From Adiantum capillus-veneris (Eukaryota > Streptophyta > Polypodiopsida > Polypodiales > Pteridaceae), in the NCBI GenBank assembly GCA_014529385.2, contig CM043967.1, forward strand, positions 5,037,001-5,101,000: a stretch of 64,000 bases of DNA, in the 5' to 3' direction. Shown piece by piece: positions 20,127-27,919 of the stretch; position 1 is the first letter of the stretch, and every line of letters starts with the position of its first letter. The notes below the pieces were generated by a model, which saw nothing but the letters and a program-made list of their open reading frames with translations, was not told where the DNA came from and ran no database searches. The translations under genes were made by a program, and so were the position numbers.

Positions 20127-20255
20127 TAAAGACCTGCAAACTGCAGACGCTGAGAGCACATCTTGAGGAGAAGAGAGGTGATTGAGGATGACAGCTACAA
20201 TGTCCGAACTCTGCAGAACTGCTTTCATTCCGTCCTCTTTTTCCTCCACTTCCAT
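4446..20255 (-). CDS. F-box/LRR-type protein gene, six exons (span)
   Basis: Six minus-strand exons (20134-20255, 5518-5883, 5396-5449, 5112-5322, 4917-5008, 4446-4494) join in phase into 894 nt, about 297 residues. Each junction has GT and AG. The N-terminus has an F-box pattern ([12 protein letters not shown], then [13 protein letters not shown], continuing into FWRLVLKDP in exon 2). Exon 2 then gives a Pro/Ser/Thr-rich linker. Exons 4-5 give leucine-rich-repeat-like units ([38 protein letters not shown]). F-box proteins of this kind are substrate receptors of SCF ubiquitin ligases, binding SKP1 through the F-box and a target through the LRRs; the substrate is unknown. The ATG at 20255 has an in-frame TAA at 20286-20288 and no ATG between. 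Intron 1 is 14,250 bp and full of transposons. The last exon is the weakest. It could instead be a recently inactivated gene. Confidence 0.65.
4917..5008 (-). CDS. F-box gene exon 5 (LRR)
   Basis: Using the acceptor TTTTGTAG at 5009-5016 keeps phase and reads through [21 protein letters not shown], another LRR unit. An alternative AG ten bases downstream gives an early stop. The donor is GTAAGA, phase 2. Confidence 0.55.
5112..5322 (-). CDS. F-box gene exon 4 (LRR)
   Basis: The acceptor is GCTTGACAG and the donor is CTCCAG/GTGAGC. It encodes two LRR-like units ([14 protein letters not shown] and [16 protein letters not shown]) separated by a Ser/Cys-rich insert. The RCPHLQTL and HCPEL patterns are typical of plant F-box/LRR proteins. 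Confidence 0.65.
5396..5449 (-). CDS. F-box gene exon 3
   Basis: A 54-bp exon after CTCTTCAG, ending at a GTAAGC donor. It encodes [17 protein letters not shown] and phases correctly with both neighbours, leading directly into the LRR exon. Confidence 0.6.
5518..5883 (-). CDS. F-box gene exon 2
   Basis: The acceptor is TTTTAAAGCAG. The exon opens with FWRLVLKDP, completing the F-box, and continues with a Pro/Ser/Thr-rich linker of about 100 residues (PKTPPPK, SPRTPSP) that is probably disordered. The donor is GGGCAG/GTACAT, phase 2. The frame is open through all 366 bases. Confidence 0.65.
5909..5992. repeat. (CT)n microsatellite, 84 bp
   Basis: Uninterrupted CT. It sits 25 bp inside intron 1 from the exon-2 acceptor and directly abuts the 5' end of LINE copy alpha. 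Confidence 0.97.
5993..6502 (+). mobile_element. LINE copy alpha, 5'-truncated 3' end
   Basis: The segment encodes the last ~80 residues of LINE ORF2 (ITDFF-x-x-DMGQP, [24 protein letters not shown]), colinear with 11555-11760 of copy gamma. A 3' UTR with (GTA)n follows, then the shared tail motif CATAGGTCATTTTGGCC at about 6449-6465. It ends in three TTTCA repeats (6485-6502) and runs straight into (CT)n. The 5' end also abuts (CT)n. This is the classic product of incomplete target-primed reverse transcription. Confidence 0.8.
6503..6516. repeat. (CT)n following LINE tail alpha
   Basis: A short CT run immediately after the TTTCA tail. With 5909-5992 it brackets copy alpha on both sides. Confidence 0.8.
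6517..6944 (+). repeat. C-rich LINE 5' UTR-like region
   Basis: Very C-rich DNA with imperfect GCCCCTGCCC/CGCGCTGC units, four ACGCGTAG motifs (near 6755, 6785, 6865, 6885) and a ~38-bp poly-C tract near 6803-6840. A similar C-rich block follows the LINE tail and (CT)n at 12337-12540, where GCGTAG repeats precede ORF1 of copy epsilon. I infer that this is LINE 5' UTR. Confidence 0.5.
6945..7017 (+). mobile_element. LINE copy beta, 3' tail only
   Basis: The shared 3' motif (CATAGGTCATTATGGCC, then TTTTGAGGAC) and a TTTCATTTCATTTC tail are present with no ORF2 upstream. The preceding DNA is 5' UTR-like. It may be an internally deleted, ORF-less derivative. Confidence 0.65.
7018..7058. repeat. 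Poly-C plus (CT)n
   Basis: About 27 C residues followed by about six CT units, at the 5' boundary of LINE copy gamma. Confidence 0.95.
7252..8147 (+). pseudogene. LINE gamma ORF1 (RNA-binding protein)
   Basis: It starts at ATG 7252 ([15 protein letters not shown]). The first ~150 residues are rich in Glu/Lys/Ile with heptad-like spacing, a likely coiled coil for trimerisation. An RRM-like segment follows ([31 protein letters not shown]), then a basic C-terminal part ([13 protein letters not shown]). This order fits L1-type ORF1 proteins that coat the LINE RNA. A one-base deletion near 7485 relative to copy epsilon breaks the frame, so residues 1-89 and the remainder are in different frames. 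No Cys-knuckle was seen. The stop at 8145-8147 is just upstream of the endonuclease. Confidence 0.7.
8163..8791 (+). pseudogene. LINE gamma ORF2, endonuclease part
   Basis: An APE-type endonuclease that would nick target DNA. It opens with [10 protein letters not shown]; after a frame change come [19 protein letters not shown], a [10 protein letters not shown] motif and ILGDFNAR, whose D and N are catalytic in this family. Relative to copy epsilon a short deletion occurs near 8218 (the FEDSFNG segment is lost), then a frameshift. The frame stops at TAG 8789-8791, where epsilon has CAG. Confidence 0.75.
8792..9553 (+). pseudogene. LINE gamma ORF2, endonuclease end and linker
   Basis: It begins with the end of the endonuclease ([14 protein letters not shown], then a degraded DHLL). 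It continues in another frame as a basic, Arg-rich linker ([34 protein letters not shown]) of the kind that joins the endonuclease and RT in LINEs. A C15 tract at 9415-9429 changes the frame: downstream of it the frame [13 protein letters not shown] leads directly into the RT. Copy epsilon has a C13 tract and the same frame offset. Confidence 0.7.
9554..10507 (+). pseudogene. LINE gamma ORF2, reverse transcriptase
   Basis: About 300 residues of non-LTR RT with its blocks in order: [11 protein letters not shown], the IVPIFKSGD region, [45 protein letters not shown] and the catalytic [11 protein letters not shown]. All three catalytic Asp positions (DFRKAFD and ADD) look intact. The frame breaks near 10400-10500. 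The GFR-STLDHI and GV-QGCPLSP-type blocks place it among plant LINEs; the clade was not determined. The Met at 9554 is internal, since the homologous frame extends upstream. Confidence 0.85.
10508..11843 (+). pseudogene. LINE gamma ORF2, C-terminal domain
   Basis: After a frame change (10492-10722), a long frame at 10737-11843 encodes a helical thumb-like part ([37 protein letters not shown]). A Cys/His cluster follows ([21 protein letters not shown]), spaced C-x2-C-x(n)-H-x3-C, matching the zinc-binding tail of many LINE ORF2 proteins. A basic end ([19 protein letters not shown]) comes last. The stop is at 11841-11843 and a 3' UTR of about 210 bp follows. The last ~110 residues are shared with copy alpha. 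Confidence 0.75.
11844..12054 (+). other. LINE gamma 3' UTR and tail
   Basis: It ends in the motif also seen at about 6449, 6963 and 12236 (TCATAGGTCATTATGGCC, then TTTTGAAGACG, TTAATATAAC, ATTTCATTTC). AGGTC and GGCCT within it can pair as a short stem. This is the likely RT recognition element of the family. Confidence 0.65.
12055..12266 (+). mobile_element. LINE copy delta, short 3' fragment
   Basis: A non-coding 3' UTR-like piece ending GGTCTCATAGGTTGTTTTGG, CCTTTTGAAGACATCA and then a 68-bp (CT)n. It lacks the ATAACATTTCATTTC end of its sisters. It follows gamma head-to-tail. Confidence 0.6.
12269..12336. repeat. (CT)n microsatellite, 68 bp
   Basis: Uninterrupted CT between the tail of LINE delta and the C-rich 5' UTR-like block of LINE epsilon. 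Confidence 0.97.
12337..12840 (+). repeat. LINE epsilon 5' UTR: C-rich block and GCGTAGAGAG VNTR
   Basis: First a C-rich block with repeated CCCCGACCCCTGCTC/TGCACCCCGC units (12340-12540). Then about seven imperfect units built on GTAGAGAGAGAAAGAGGG separated by poly-A/poly-G runs (about 12587-12790). The GCGTAG core also occurs in the 6.75-6.90 kb block. ORF1 of copy epsilon starts just downstream. Confidence 0.6.
12842..13714 (+). pseudogene. LINE epsilon ORF1
   Basis: Homologous to gamma ORF1 and uninterrupted from ANSLEDAI (about 12857) to the stop at 13712-13714. It includes the coiled-coil-like N-terminus, [30 protein letters not shown] and [13 protein letters not shown]. The gamma ATG is not preserved (the upstream frame meets TAG), so the first usable Met is at 12899, inside the coiled coil. 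It lacks the frameshift seen in gamma; its own defects are the start and a few short deletions. Confidence 0.65.
13745..15204 (+). pseudogene. LINE epsilon ORF2, endonuclease to RT start
   Basis: Endonuclease motifs in order: [10 protein letters not shown], the [14 protein letters not shown] segment missing from gamma, [10 protein letters not shown] and IILGDFNAR. The basic linker follows, with [19 protein letters not shown]13 tract at 15007-15019 sits where gamma has C15. The RT begins with [20 protein letters not shown] and is cut off. There is a TAG near 13857 plus several frameshifts. Its frame offset at the C tract matches that of gamma. Confidence 0.7.
15205..15877. other. No gene recognised
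   Basis: Moderately GC-rich DNA beyond the LINE truncation. A 154-codon minus-strand ORF (15466-15930) shows low-complexity Leu/Ser/Pro composition and no domain, so I do not call it. Confidence 0.45.
15878..16451. repeat. Tandem repeat, 3 x 192 bp
   Basis: Units start at 15878, 16070 and 16262, each beginning GATTGAGAGTGGC and ending near GTGGGGGTGCATAATGC. Copies differ by scattered substitutions. No ORF spans a unit. It lies in F-box intron 1. Confidence 0.93.
16452..17142. other. No gene recognised
   Basis: Unique-looking DNA between the tandem repeat and the short LTR element. A 66-codon plus-strand ORF (16501-16701) has no identifiable domain. Confidence 0.4.
17143..17408 (-). repeat. 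Element G 3' LTR
   Basis: Bounded TGTCAAG...CTTAACA on plus. It contains (GA)n at about 17190-17215 and a minus-strand TATATATG box near 17270. It is colinear with 18838-19104. Confidence 0.8.
17409..18825 (-). other. Element G internal region
   Basis: No gag, protease, integrase or RT motif on either strand. TTTCAAAACGC-like words recur near 18291, 18388, 18470, 18506, 18594, 18681 and 18707, in both directions. ORFs of 70-130 codons exist but change frame and match nothing known to me. Confidence 0.5.
18826..18837 (-). other. Element G primer-binding site
   Basis: The plus strand reads GCTCTGATACAA, eleven of twelve matches to the tRNA-iMet complement, directly adjoining the LTR. Confidence 0.7.
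18838..19104 (-). repeat. Element G 5' LTR
   Basis: Bounded TGTCAAAG...TCTAACA on plus. It contains (GA)n at about 18884-18910. Differences from the 3' LTR include small indels and substitutions, so the insertion is not recent. Confidence 0.8.
19105..20070. other. No gene recognised (intron 1)
   Basis: No coding, RNA or repeat signal beyond short ORFs. It continues the F-box intron up to the microsatellite at 20092. Confidence 0.4.
20092..20123. repeat. (CT)n microsatellite next to exon 1 donor
   Basis: In gene sense this is (GA)n beginning ten bases after the exon 1 donor. The exon-end sequence GACCTGCAAACTGCAGAC (20131-20148) has a diverged partner GTCTTGCAAACTTCAGAC (20072-20089) on the other side of the tract. 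Confidence 0.9.
20134..20255 (-). CDS. F-box gene exon 1
   Basis: It encodes the start Met, an acidic lead and the first two-thirds of the F-box. The donor after TTTGCAG is GTCTTTATG, weaker than the other donors, and the intron enters a (GA)n run ten bases later. It ends in phase 2, and exon 2 supplies the missing base, giving Arg between VC and FW. Confidence 0.65.
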
Positions 20256-20305
20256 TGCTTTGAGCTGTCCAAAGTGATCCTCAGCTTAGTTACTGCGTGC
20301 AGCAG

Positions 20306-20310
<5 letters not shown>

Positions 20311-20338
<28 letters not shown>
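20311..20338. repeat. (GA)n in the F-box 5' leader
   Basis: Read on the gene strand this is (TC)n, 56-83 bp upstream of the ATG, so it is probably in the 5' UTR or core promoter. CT-rich leaders are common in plant genes. Confidence 0.85.
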
Positions 20339-20341
<3 letters not shown>

Positions 20342-20572
20342 ACAGAAACCTGCGAACAGTTACTGTTTTTTACCCAAAGGGGTAAGCTTAGCCTTGATGC
20401 CTGCCCTTTTTGGCTTAGTGATGGTTGCCCTTTTTGCTAATGAAAAGAAAAGATTATTTTTTTAAAAATATAACATTTTATTTTAGATGTTTTTGACCGT
20501 CCAAAAGACTGAGGCCATACTGATGTTCCTTTTTTTATAAAATGAAAGTTTAGAGATTTTTTTATTGGTTGC

Positions 20573-20738
20573 TAGAGAGAGAGAGAGAGAGAGAAGACAA
20601 TCGTTTTAACTTTTAAGGACTCAATAGCGTGGAATTTGTTGTATCATGATTTTTCACATTAAATAAGTGATAAACTCGAGAAACTGGCCACTATGACCAA
20701 GAAACCCTAGAATATTTTCTAGAGATGTTGTCATATTC

Positions 20739-20788
<50 letters not shown>
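20573..20788. repeat. (GA)n at 20573-20595 and (CT)n at 20742-20788
   Basis: Two further dinucleotide tracts lie upstream of the F-box gene, of opposite polarity, separated by unique DNA. Confidence 0.9.
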
Positions 20789-20793
<5 letters not shown>

Positions 20794-21179
20794 AGACTGG
20801 CGGCTACGTGCCCATTTCTATCTCTACCTAAGCACTGATGAACCTGCAGCAAGTGTTTTTCTTAACCATCTCTAATGGCTACAAAGCTCTATGGTTGCTT
20901 TCTACAATCGAGCTCCTACAACCAGAGAAAGTTTGCGCTCTTGCAAGGACTTTCAAGCAACCAAAGTCACTAGGCTGAGTGGGAGTAGAAGCGAGCAAGG
21001 AGAGAGAGTCGAGCCTCAGCATGATAGTGAAGAAAGGAAGCGGAACCGGAGAAGGTGGATGGAGGCTGGAGCAAACATGGCGAAGGAGGGAATGGGGGTT
21101 GAGGCACACGAGCCCAGATAGGTGAGAGGGAACGAATAATTTATAACCTCTCTCTTACTTTACCAAACTCCCACACAAT

Positions 21180-21180
<1 letters not shown>

Positions 21181-21256
<76 letters not shown>
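21181..21256. repeat. (CT)n microsatellite, 76 bp
   Basis: Uninterrupted CT. The long ORFs crossing it are artefacts of the repeat. Confidence 0.97.
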
Positions 21257-21259
<3 letters not shown>

Positions 21260-21702
21260 CTGCGGGCTTGCTCTGATCATGCACGCCATAGCACCAACCT
21301 CCCACCCCATGAGCCACATGCCTTGAGCCTTGCTAGATTCCTTCTCACCGTTATTGCTATTCCGTGGTCTCGCTTGTTGTCCGTTGTCACCATTTGAATG
21401 CCTTTGTCTCTCTATCCATTCCACCTCCAACCTGGTCTCTTGTTGCGCCCGAATTCAACCAATAGCTTTGCGACCAACAGCTGGAAGCGAACCCCCAAAG
21501 CAGACACCCACTCTATCCCATTGCGTCTTCTCTTCCACTTTCTCGTGCGAAAATTTGCAAGCACACAGACATCTGTAGCCCTTGCATTTTTCCTTGGAAC
21601 TTACGTTTTGGGCAAGTGATCAACCTTCGCAAGGCATTATTTGGGCGCACAGGGAGTGGAAGCAGTGAGGGTCCACCAAGGGTATCAAGAATTAATGTTG
21701 TG

Positions 21703-21703
<1 letters not shown>

Positions 21704-21752
<49 letters not shown>
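21704..21752. repeat. (CT)n microsatellite
   Basis: Uninterrupted CT run. Confidence 0.97.
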
Positions 21753-21758
<6 letters not shown>

Positions 21759-22037
21759 GCTGCATCGCGAAGCCTCGGGCAGTGTGTGTGACAAGGAGAC
21801 ATGAGTCACACGACAAGACGGGATGAAGGTACAATTTGCATAGCAGGCCATCCAAGCGGTGAAGACAGAGGTAGGCGGACTCTCCATTCGACGAACAAAA
21901 GAAAAAAACCTCATCCTATGCATGTATGTGGCAGGTATTTCTCTCCTCATGCATTCCAGCCCAGGTTGAGCGGGGCGACGACCTGAGCTCAAGAGGGTGT
22001 GAGTAGAAGCTTTGGATAGTTAAATGGGCACATTCAC

Positions 22038-22038
<1 letters not shown>

Positions 22039-22088
<50 letters not shown>
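22039..22088. repeat. (CT)n microsatellite
   Basis: Uninterrupted CT run, followed by a short ACAAACACATACACACA stretch. Confidence 0.97.
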
Positions 22089-22091
<3 letters not shown>

Positions 22092-22617
22092 AACACATAC
22101 ACACAACCATGTTCTATAATAGTTTCATGTACTTGACCTGTTTGTGATGATGAAGTAGGTCTTGAATACATTCAAGGTACTCTGAAGCATAGGGGATCCG
22201 TAATATTGTAGATAACCTTTCTAGTTGGTCACTTCCAACAACAAAATCTTCTACATGTAAACTTCCATGCTTTGCTTGCAGTCACTTGTTTGATTTGGCT
22301 CCAATCTTTCAAGCTCTTCAAGAGCCAATGGGATGGAGAGTACGAGGTTGATATGCTAGATCAAACATGGCATGCTTTGCTCTCTTGTGTGTCATCAAAT
22401 GCACGAAGCCATTGATTCATCGTCAATCGAGTTGCCCAATTGGTTAAAATAAAGAAGAATGCTGAATAGTTGATTCGGACTCATAGAAGTTGTGTGACTA
22501 GTTGAGGTTGCCAAGGACATGGAGCACTTGATTCATCATCACTATGATTTTATAATTGAAAATTTGCATTGTTGGGCCAATACTACTTCTGATCATTAGG
22601 CATTGGATTTACAAGCA

Positions 22618-22715
22618 TTTATGTAAAATTGTCACCATGCATTCCTTTGGGAAGCTTGCCAAGATGTTTATGTAAAATTGTCACCATGCATTCCTTTGGG
22701 AAGCTTGCCAAGATG
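22618..22715. repeat. Perfect tandem duplication, 2 x 49 bp
   Basis: The unit starting TTTATGTAAAATTGTCACC occurs at 22618 and 22667 with no difference visible. It is non-coding. Confidence 0.95.
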
Positions 22716-22894
22716 TACGCACATAGTCATCAACCTTGCTTGAAATTCTCACAGGTTAAGATAGTGATAGTAATAAACATGTGAGAAACGTACACGTGGA
22801 TTTTGTTACACAACATTGTAGAGAAGTAAACGTGAGATAACTACCATCATAGCATGTATGGAAATTTAGTATTTTAGTATACCACTAGTTTCAC

Positions 22895-23065
22895 AAAGAG
22901 GTGTGCAAGAGGTATAAGATGGGCCTATGATTGCCATCAAGAAGTTGCCGCAATTTAGTTATCAAGGAGACAAAGTTCACATAAGAGATGGACACTCTGG
23001 GCAAGGTTAAGCTGCTCATTATGTGTGCACCTTGTTGTGAGTAGGCCTCATGATTTTCACTTTTC
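22895..23065 (+). pseudogene. Receptor-like kinase fragment
   Basis: The plus strand reads MIAIKKLPQFSYQGDKVH and, after a small frame change, MDTLGKVK. This resembles the VAIKKL...QGDREF..EM.TLGK(I/V)KH segment of plant LRR receptor-like kinases, where the second Lys binds ATP. Upstream CKRYKMGP could be a worn form of the VYK-L-dG strand. The match is lost after KVK (the HRNLVPLLGYC part is missing or degraded) and stops follow. No other kinase subdomain was found, so it is a small relic or captured piece. Confidence 0.45.
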
Positions 23066-24736
23066 TCGATGCCTAGAATAAAAGTTTTTGGTGAGCTTTG
23101 TCCACAAAGGATATTGGTGTCTACCAACAATTAATTAATTTTTTGGCTTTGCTCATCTCATCTAACCTCTTATAGGCAGGCCTCGTGATTTTATCACTTG
23201 TTGCTAATGAAAAATGAATATTCAAGAAATAGATTTTCTATTTTTTCATGTTAATTGCTTTTTCATTGGTGGAGTGGTCAGTTCTTTTATTGGATGAATG
23301 GGATAAAATCTCAAGGAAAAGCAATCCCTAGATTTCTGTCGTGAATGAGATTTTGTACATTGTTTGTAATTATTATTAAGGAAAATTACCAAAATACCCC
23401 TCAAATCTCAAAAATTCCCAAACTACCCCCAATATTTTGTCGTAAATTCCCAAAATATCCTTCATATTTTCCAAAATTCCCAAAATATCCCTGGTAGTGA
23501 GAGTAAATTTCTCCAAAAAAAAAAAAAGTTGTAGCTTTTCAAAAGAAGACTGATTGTCTATCATACAAGATGCTAAAACTAGAATTTGAGTTGGTTTTGT
23601 AGGTTGTGGAGATGAATTGCTTCATTATTTTTAAACATAGCATAGTTTAATTAATTAAAAAACATTTAATAAAAGAAACCAATGAGAATTAAGTCTCCTA
23701 GAAGACTATTGGGCAGTCTCCCAAGGGGTCCAATGAGCATTCAGGAGCCCAATGGCTTGCCTGATTCCTATTGGCCAGGAGGCAAAGGGGTCCAATGAGA
23801 GTTTAGTTTAATTATTTAATTACCTAAAGCTCTCACAAAAGGGGAAAGGGGGACACATGTCAGAAGGCTATCACTTATGCTGCTTAATGGTCATTGGCTT
23901 GACTTGGGGAGAGCCAATGAGGGCTTAGCAAGAGGGCTCACCCAAGAGAGAGAGGGGGCTGATTTTTGCAAGGCATTAACACACACACACTCACACAATC
24001 TCATGTGTGAAGCAAAGAAGACTATCTCTTCCCAAGCTTTAATGGAGAGCTCATCACCTACTCCAAGCTTGTGAGATAGAAGCCTACATCAACACTCTCT
24101 TGGCACGTGGATGCAAATCCAACCAAGAGCCAAGCTTCAATGCATGCTCATCTCCTCTACCAAGCCAATTCCTAAGCTAAGCTATGCTAATATGAGTGAT
24201 TATGTGAGGAGATGTACATCTTTCTCGTAAGATACTCCTTCTTCCTCTCAATCTACTCTCATACCCTGCTAGCTCTCACCATCTTCGAAGGTGTGTGAGG
24301 TCTTGGGTCCGAGAACGGGGATAATTCAAGTTGTGTTTGCTAAGTGTTTTGCTTAGTGCATGAAGCTTTCATCTTCATTGCACTAGCTAGTCTTGAAGGA
24401 ACACAAAGAACTGTATTGTACAATGTCTCTCTTGATGGGAGAAACCATAATACAAAGCCTTTTGGAGAGGGGACCGGCTCCATGCAAATCCGGTCCTCAA
24501 CTGTTGTCATTAGCTTAATTTCTCTCTCTTTTGAAAGTATTGTCGATGCTATCTAACTAGGTGTTATGCTTTTTGTTGCTCTCTCCACCCAAGCACTCTT
24601 GTAATTCTCATTAGGAATCTATTCTAATGAAATGCCCACTATGTTCATGCTCATTTCCACTACACACAAGTTATTAGGCCATTAAATGTTACAGTAGCAA
24701 CATTGGAACCTATGCCCATTGCCACTCCATACAGCC

Positions 24737-24737
<1 letters not shown>
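23066..24737. other. No gene recognised
   Basis: AT-rich DNA. It includes a 120-bp stretch of repeated TTCCCAAAATATCC-like words (about 23385-23500), an inverted pair GGGACCGG/CCGGTCC near 24475-24500, and several CCAATGAG words at 23680-23800. A decayed LTR is possible, but I could not find paired ends. Confidence 0.4.

Positions 24738-24802
<65 letters not shown>
24738..24802. repeat. (GA)n microsatellite, about 64 bp
   Basis: Uninterrupted GA run. Confidence 0.97.
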
Positions 24803-24804
<2 letters not shown>

Positions 24805-24928
24805 GTGTGGTTGCATGGTTATGTTGCCTATGCACTGACCAAAAAGAAGCTACAAGCCTACCCACCTTGCAGCTAGAAATGGCTCCACAGAGACAGAGAA
24901 TAGTTGTTGTTGGTGCTCCTCATGTAGG

Positions 24929-24933
<5 letters not shown>

Positions 24934-25009
<76 letters not shown>
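24934..25009. repeat. Compound (CT)n(CA)n microsatellite
   Basis: CT to about 24978, then CA to 25009 without interruption. The junction keeps C in phase, as expected when one dinucleotide mutates into another inside an array. Confidence 0.97.
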
Positions 25010-25011
<2 letters not shown>

Positions 25012-25180
25012 TACAAGCACCATAGCCAAAGAAAGAAAGATTATATGCGGCAAAGATTAATGGAATTTATTGCGATAGCAATCTTTGTAGCTGCACGTTA
25101 CACGACAAGGGTTGGCCGACTTCAACAGGGTTGTCGGACAATGTTGCAAGCAATTATCTTCAATTAGGGATGCATGGTAA

Positions 25181-25184
<4 letters not shown>

Positions 25185-25216
<32 letters not shown>
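25185..25216. repeat. (GA)n microsatellite
   Basis: Uninterrupted GA run. Confidence 0.95.
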
Positions 25217-25219
<3 letters not shown>

Positions 25220-27168
25220 TTATCTCTGCCATCTAGGTTTCTCGACTTATTGTTTGCCTCATTTTCCATTGCAAGTGAATTGTTTCTCAACACTTGCTCC
25301 TTCCCTTGTTCTATTTGTTTTTCATCTTTGCGTGGCTTTGTTTTTCGCTCGTGCCCCTGCCTTAAATTTTTTATCGATGTTTTGTATAGTAGGTACTAAG
25401 GTATATGTGAACTTGGAGGGTGAGTAAGTGATGGGGGGTGCTCTGTGAATAGGAACACTTATCAAAGCATGGAAGAAGAGAAGATAATGCCAAGACATGG
25501 CAAGCATTTCAAACTAACTTTGATAATTCCGAGTTATTCTTGGTAAATGGCATTATGTGGCAAATTCTACGGCAAAATCCATCTCAATTGTTATTTCTTG
25601 ATTTCCTTGGCTAAGAACGTGAAAATAGCTGTAAAATAACACAAAGAAGGATGCTTAACGATGTTGTTCGCGTATATGCTACATCAAATATTTGGAATAG
25701 AGTCAAAAGGAGAATTTTGAGCTAAAAGACATAGTTGGGGAATGATAAAAACAAAGGGTGATTAGGTCTCCCAATCTTGGAAAAATAAAAAAACTTTTTG
25801 AAACATCTTAACATCTAAAGTGCATAAGTGAAGGGTGAGATCCGGAAATGAAAAGATCCGTGAAAGTGGAAAGTCAAAAAGCTTTTTGTGTCCATATGAA
25901 CGAGACGGTCGAGTGCACATTTGTGTTTTTCTTTTGCTTAATTTTCCTTCTAGCGTTTTCTTAGTGTCATTTCAGTACGAAGGATGATATGTATATACTG
26001 GGTCAAATACTGGATCGATTGTCCACTCTATTAATTAATTAACCACATTCGATCCGTTTTGTATCTACAAACTTGAAGCAAAAGCCGTTAAAATGCATTC
26101 CTCCGCACCTCCCCTCCCACCTCTGCAGCAAATTGGATCCTTGCATGGCAATGGCGTCCTCGTGTTGCCACCACCATCGTGCTCGTCGCGTTGTTGCCCC
26201 ACAGTTGACATGCCATCTCTCTCTCTCTCTGTCTTTCTCTCTCCTCGAGCGCTACTCATGAGCCTTGCCTGCAAACTACACGTAACTGCCATTCCTGGCT
26301 TTGCTACACTCCATGGCTTGCACTACAAGCATGACTGCTCTCCCTGCACGTTGCCAATCCTACCCTGGTCCGCAGACGAACCAAAAAAAACCACTCCCGC
26401 AACCCACTCGCTTCACCATGCCTTGTAGATCTTGCAGGGCATACCAATTTCCGTCCACAGATCGCAGCTCAAGCAGCACTGCTTCGGCAACGTCTGCGCC
26501 CCATGTCCAGAATGTGAGCAAAAAATCTTGGTCACGCGCCTACATCCCTGCACTGTCTCCGCATCTCTTGCTCGCAGTGACACACGTACGGAGCCTGGAG
26601 GCCTGCGTCTCAAAGCAAACTCAAAATATTCAATTGAAAAAACGTGTGTCTTCCCTCCACGCATCCTTTCCCACCCTTTTCTAAACCAAAAACCGGAGCA
26701 TCTCTGGGGATTCCTATCTAAAGAAATGAAAAAAACTTTTGAGGGAGTATGCATACTTGCCTTTGACAAAACAAGCTCCCTTTTGTCGTCCATGAGATAT
26801 TTGAATGATGTTTTAAAAGGTTACCTTAAATAGAAGCTACCTGGATTTAGAGAAGATTAAAAAGGGTAAAACCTTAGACTTGTTGAATGCAAAATCCAAG
26901 TCATGTACTCGATTGGGCCTATGTTGCTTTTATTTAGGCGAAGCTCGCGAGATCCTCCTGCCTGCCTCTACCTGCTCGCGAGGTCAGCACGCCACCATGG
27001 CGTCTCCCCACCCCTAGCCATCATCCTCTTGCATCATCCCCTCCCGCTCGTCCTCGCATCCCTCGTGTCCATCGTTGTCATCATCGCGACAAAAAGAGAG
27101 AGAGAACATGGCTCCTCATCTTGCTCGTTAGCCCGGCCTGTGAAGTCGATAGCAAAAAAAAACTACAT
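25217..27168. other. No gene recognised
   Basis: ORFs up to 133 codons occur (for example 26432-26833 plus and 26413-26793 minus), but they overlap each other on opposite strands and show no domain or consistent coding pattern. Confidence 0.45.
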
Positions 27169-27193
27169 GCGCACACACACACACACACACACA
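27169..27193. repeat. (CA)n microsatellite
   Basis: About 12 CA units. Confidence 0.9.
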
Positions 27194-27484
27194 TAGCCTA
27201 CCGTGTGGTCATGGAGACCTCGCAATCAAGACAGCATAGGAGATGCTATGGCAACTGAAGTCCATTCTCTTCGGCTCACATTGTTAACCCAATGAATCTC
27301 ATTCTCATGCCACTCTGCACGTCCAAGCCTCGTCGTCATCACCCTAAACAATACGTACTACCGTCAAATCCATGCGAACCCCTATCCTCTGTTGTTTCCC
27401 ACCGCAGTATCTTTACAAACGACAACAATCAAAGAGAGAGAAGGGAAAATATCTTATACATATAGACAGGGAGAGGCACACGTG

Positions 27485-27489
<5 letters not shown>

Positions 27490-27536
<47 letters not shown>
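27490..27536. repeat. (GA)n microsatellite
   Basis: Uninterrupted GA run of about 46 bp. Confidence 0.97.
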
Positions 27537-27539
<3 letters not shown>

Positions 27540-27919
27540 TCATTCTATCTAGCTTTCAAGAAACCTTGCAGTATCTTCCTTCATTCCCTCAAAACTAAAT
27601 GCATTCAAAATTGTAGGGACATACTCGACTTGTATTGTGACAAATAAGTTGTTTGAACATTGTGACATGTGCGCATGCCATAGGCTATGCAATGATGATG
27701 GCGATTCTACAAAAGTAAGGGGACTAGTAAAAGACAATTTATCCTTTGATCCCTTCAATCCCTTGTAAGAAAATTGATGCTAAAAAACAACACACACCTC
27801 TTGGGTTACGAAAGGACGACGAGTAACTAGCATTGAACCCATCATTCCATGAATAGGAATTCAACACCTTAGATGGATCACCTGGCCTCTTACTTGCATG
27901 TCCAATTTCAAACCTTAAT

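Larger units (their letters stand above)
5884..20133 (-). other. 14.25-kb first intron of the F-box gene
   Basis: It splits the F-box itself. In gene sense it starts GTCTTTATG then (GA)n, and ends (GA)n then a short pyrimidine stretch and AAAGCAG. Between these tracts lie at least five LINE pieces on the opposite strand, a tandem repeat and a short LTR element. The neighbouring introns are only 62-422 bp, so the length is explained by insertions into one intron. Confidence 0.55.

Noticed and set aside
23385-23500. Repeated TTCCCAAAATATCC words as a regulatory array
   Set aside because: Low-complexity A/C-rich drift with irregular units; no further support.
26301-26833. Overlapping plus and minus ORFs over 120 codons
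   Set aside because: Mutually antisense, no recognisable family, no splice context.
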